Below are positions 17,108 to 17,185 of a stretch of 17,185 nt of DNA, one piece after another. Source of the stretch: an uncultured Parabacteroides sp. (GTDB lineage Bacteria > Bacteroidota > Bacteroidia > Bacteroidales > Tannerellaceae). A model generated the notes under the pieces. That model saw only the letters and a program-made list of their open reading frames with translations. It made no database searches and was not told the DNA's origin. Within the stretch, counting starts at the first letter, position 1. Every line of letters starts with the position of its first letter. The stretch is taken from positions 1-17,185 of the forward strand of contig CAKVBA010000057.1 of NCBI GenBank assembly GCA_934725305.1, written 5' to 3'. The translations under genes were made by a program, and so were the position numbers.

Positions 17108-17185
17108 TGTGACGATAGCGCTGAATCGGTACCATGCGTAGCACTGTAATCGGTACCATTATAGCGGAGTAATCGGTACCGTCAT
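17108..17185. mobile_element. End of a probable IS21-family insertion sequence
   Basis: On the plus strand the segment opens with TGTGACGATAGCGC at the point where cas1 homology stops. It then carries AATCGGTACC at 17124-17133, 17148-17157 and 17171-17180, spaced 24 and 23 bp apart. TG-initiated ends with several short repeats (transposase-binding sites) are characteristic of IS21-family elements, which are common in Bacteroidales. No istA or istB sequence is inside the window, and the other end and target duplication cannot be seen. The exact junction could shift by a few bases. Confidence 0.7.

Overview
The window looks like a chromosomal segment of a gut Bacteroidales species. Parabacteroides or a close Tannerellaceae relative is my best guess, made from protein style and not from a search. 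The signs are: Bacteroidetes-type promoters (TAnnTTTG boxes) in front of several genes; many lipoproteins with an N-terminal lipobox; DUF4493, PCMD and DUF6261-type proteins; a protease with a probable type IX secretion C-terminus; and a Bacteroidetes-style type II-C CRISPR locus. Both ends of the window lie in repetitive DNA (a tandem repeat on the left, an IS end on the right), so it may be one complete assembly contig.

Positions 1-8305: a short 41-42 bp tandem repeat is followed by six co-directional, tightly packed genes. They encode a DUF6261-like protein, a small outer-membrane beta-barrel protein, a PCMD lipoprotein, two DUF4493-type lipoproteins (the first with a PCMD-like C-terminal module) and a secreted trypsin/lysyl-endopeptidase-like serine protease. 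Spacings of -14 to +28 bp point to one operon devoted to the cell surface. Positions 8361-10224: a strongly codon-biased, probably abundant OmpA/TPR lipoprotein with its own promoter region and terminator. Positions 10296-12103: a small uncharacterised exported or membrane protein with a promoter almost touching its start codon, then a CNNM/CBS-domain membrane protein, closed by a hairpin shared with the convergent typA. Positions 12129-14434: typA/bipA (minus strand) and rpsO (plus strand) are divergent, each with a promoter box; rpsO has a strong terminator.

Positions 14435-14963 hold no convincing gene. They contain a degenerate repeat with a 22-bp period (about 14536-14802) and a REP-like cluster of three GC-rich hairpins (14850-14929). 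Positions 14964-16160 are a type II-C CRISPR array of 16 repeats (the first truncated) and 15 spacers. Converging on it from the right are cas2 and the C-terminal half of cas1. The cas1 reading frame is cut at about 17107 by what looks like the end of an IS21-family element, which carries three copies of AATCGGTACC spaced 23-24 bp apart. cas9 and the tracrRNA are not in the window.

Most notable: (i) the apparent IS interruption of cas1, which should abolish new spacer acquisition while leaving the array intact; (ii) repeat variants that record the direction of array growth, together with promoter-like sequences inside the repeats pointing the opposite way; (iii) a 17-nt identity between the newest spacer and the PCMD gene of the same window; (iv) the 22-bp periodic intergenic element; (v) the fimbrillin-like lipoprotein plus protease operon.
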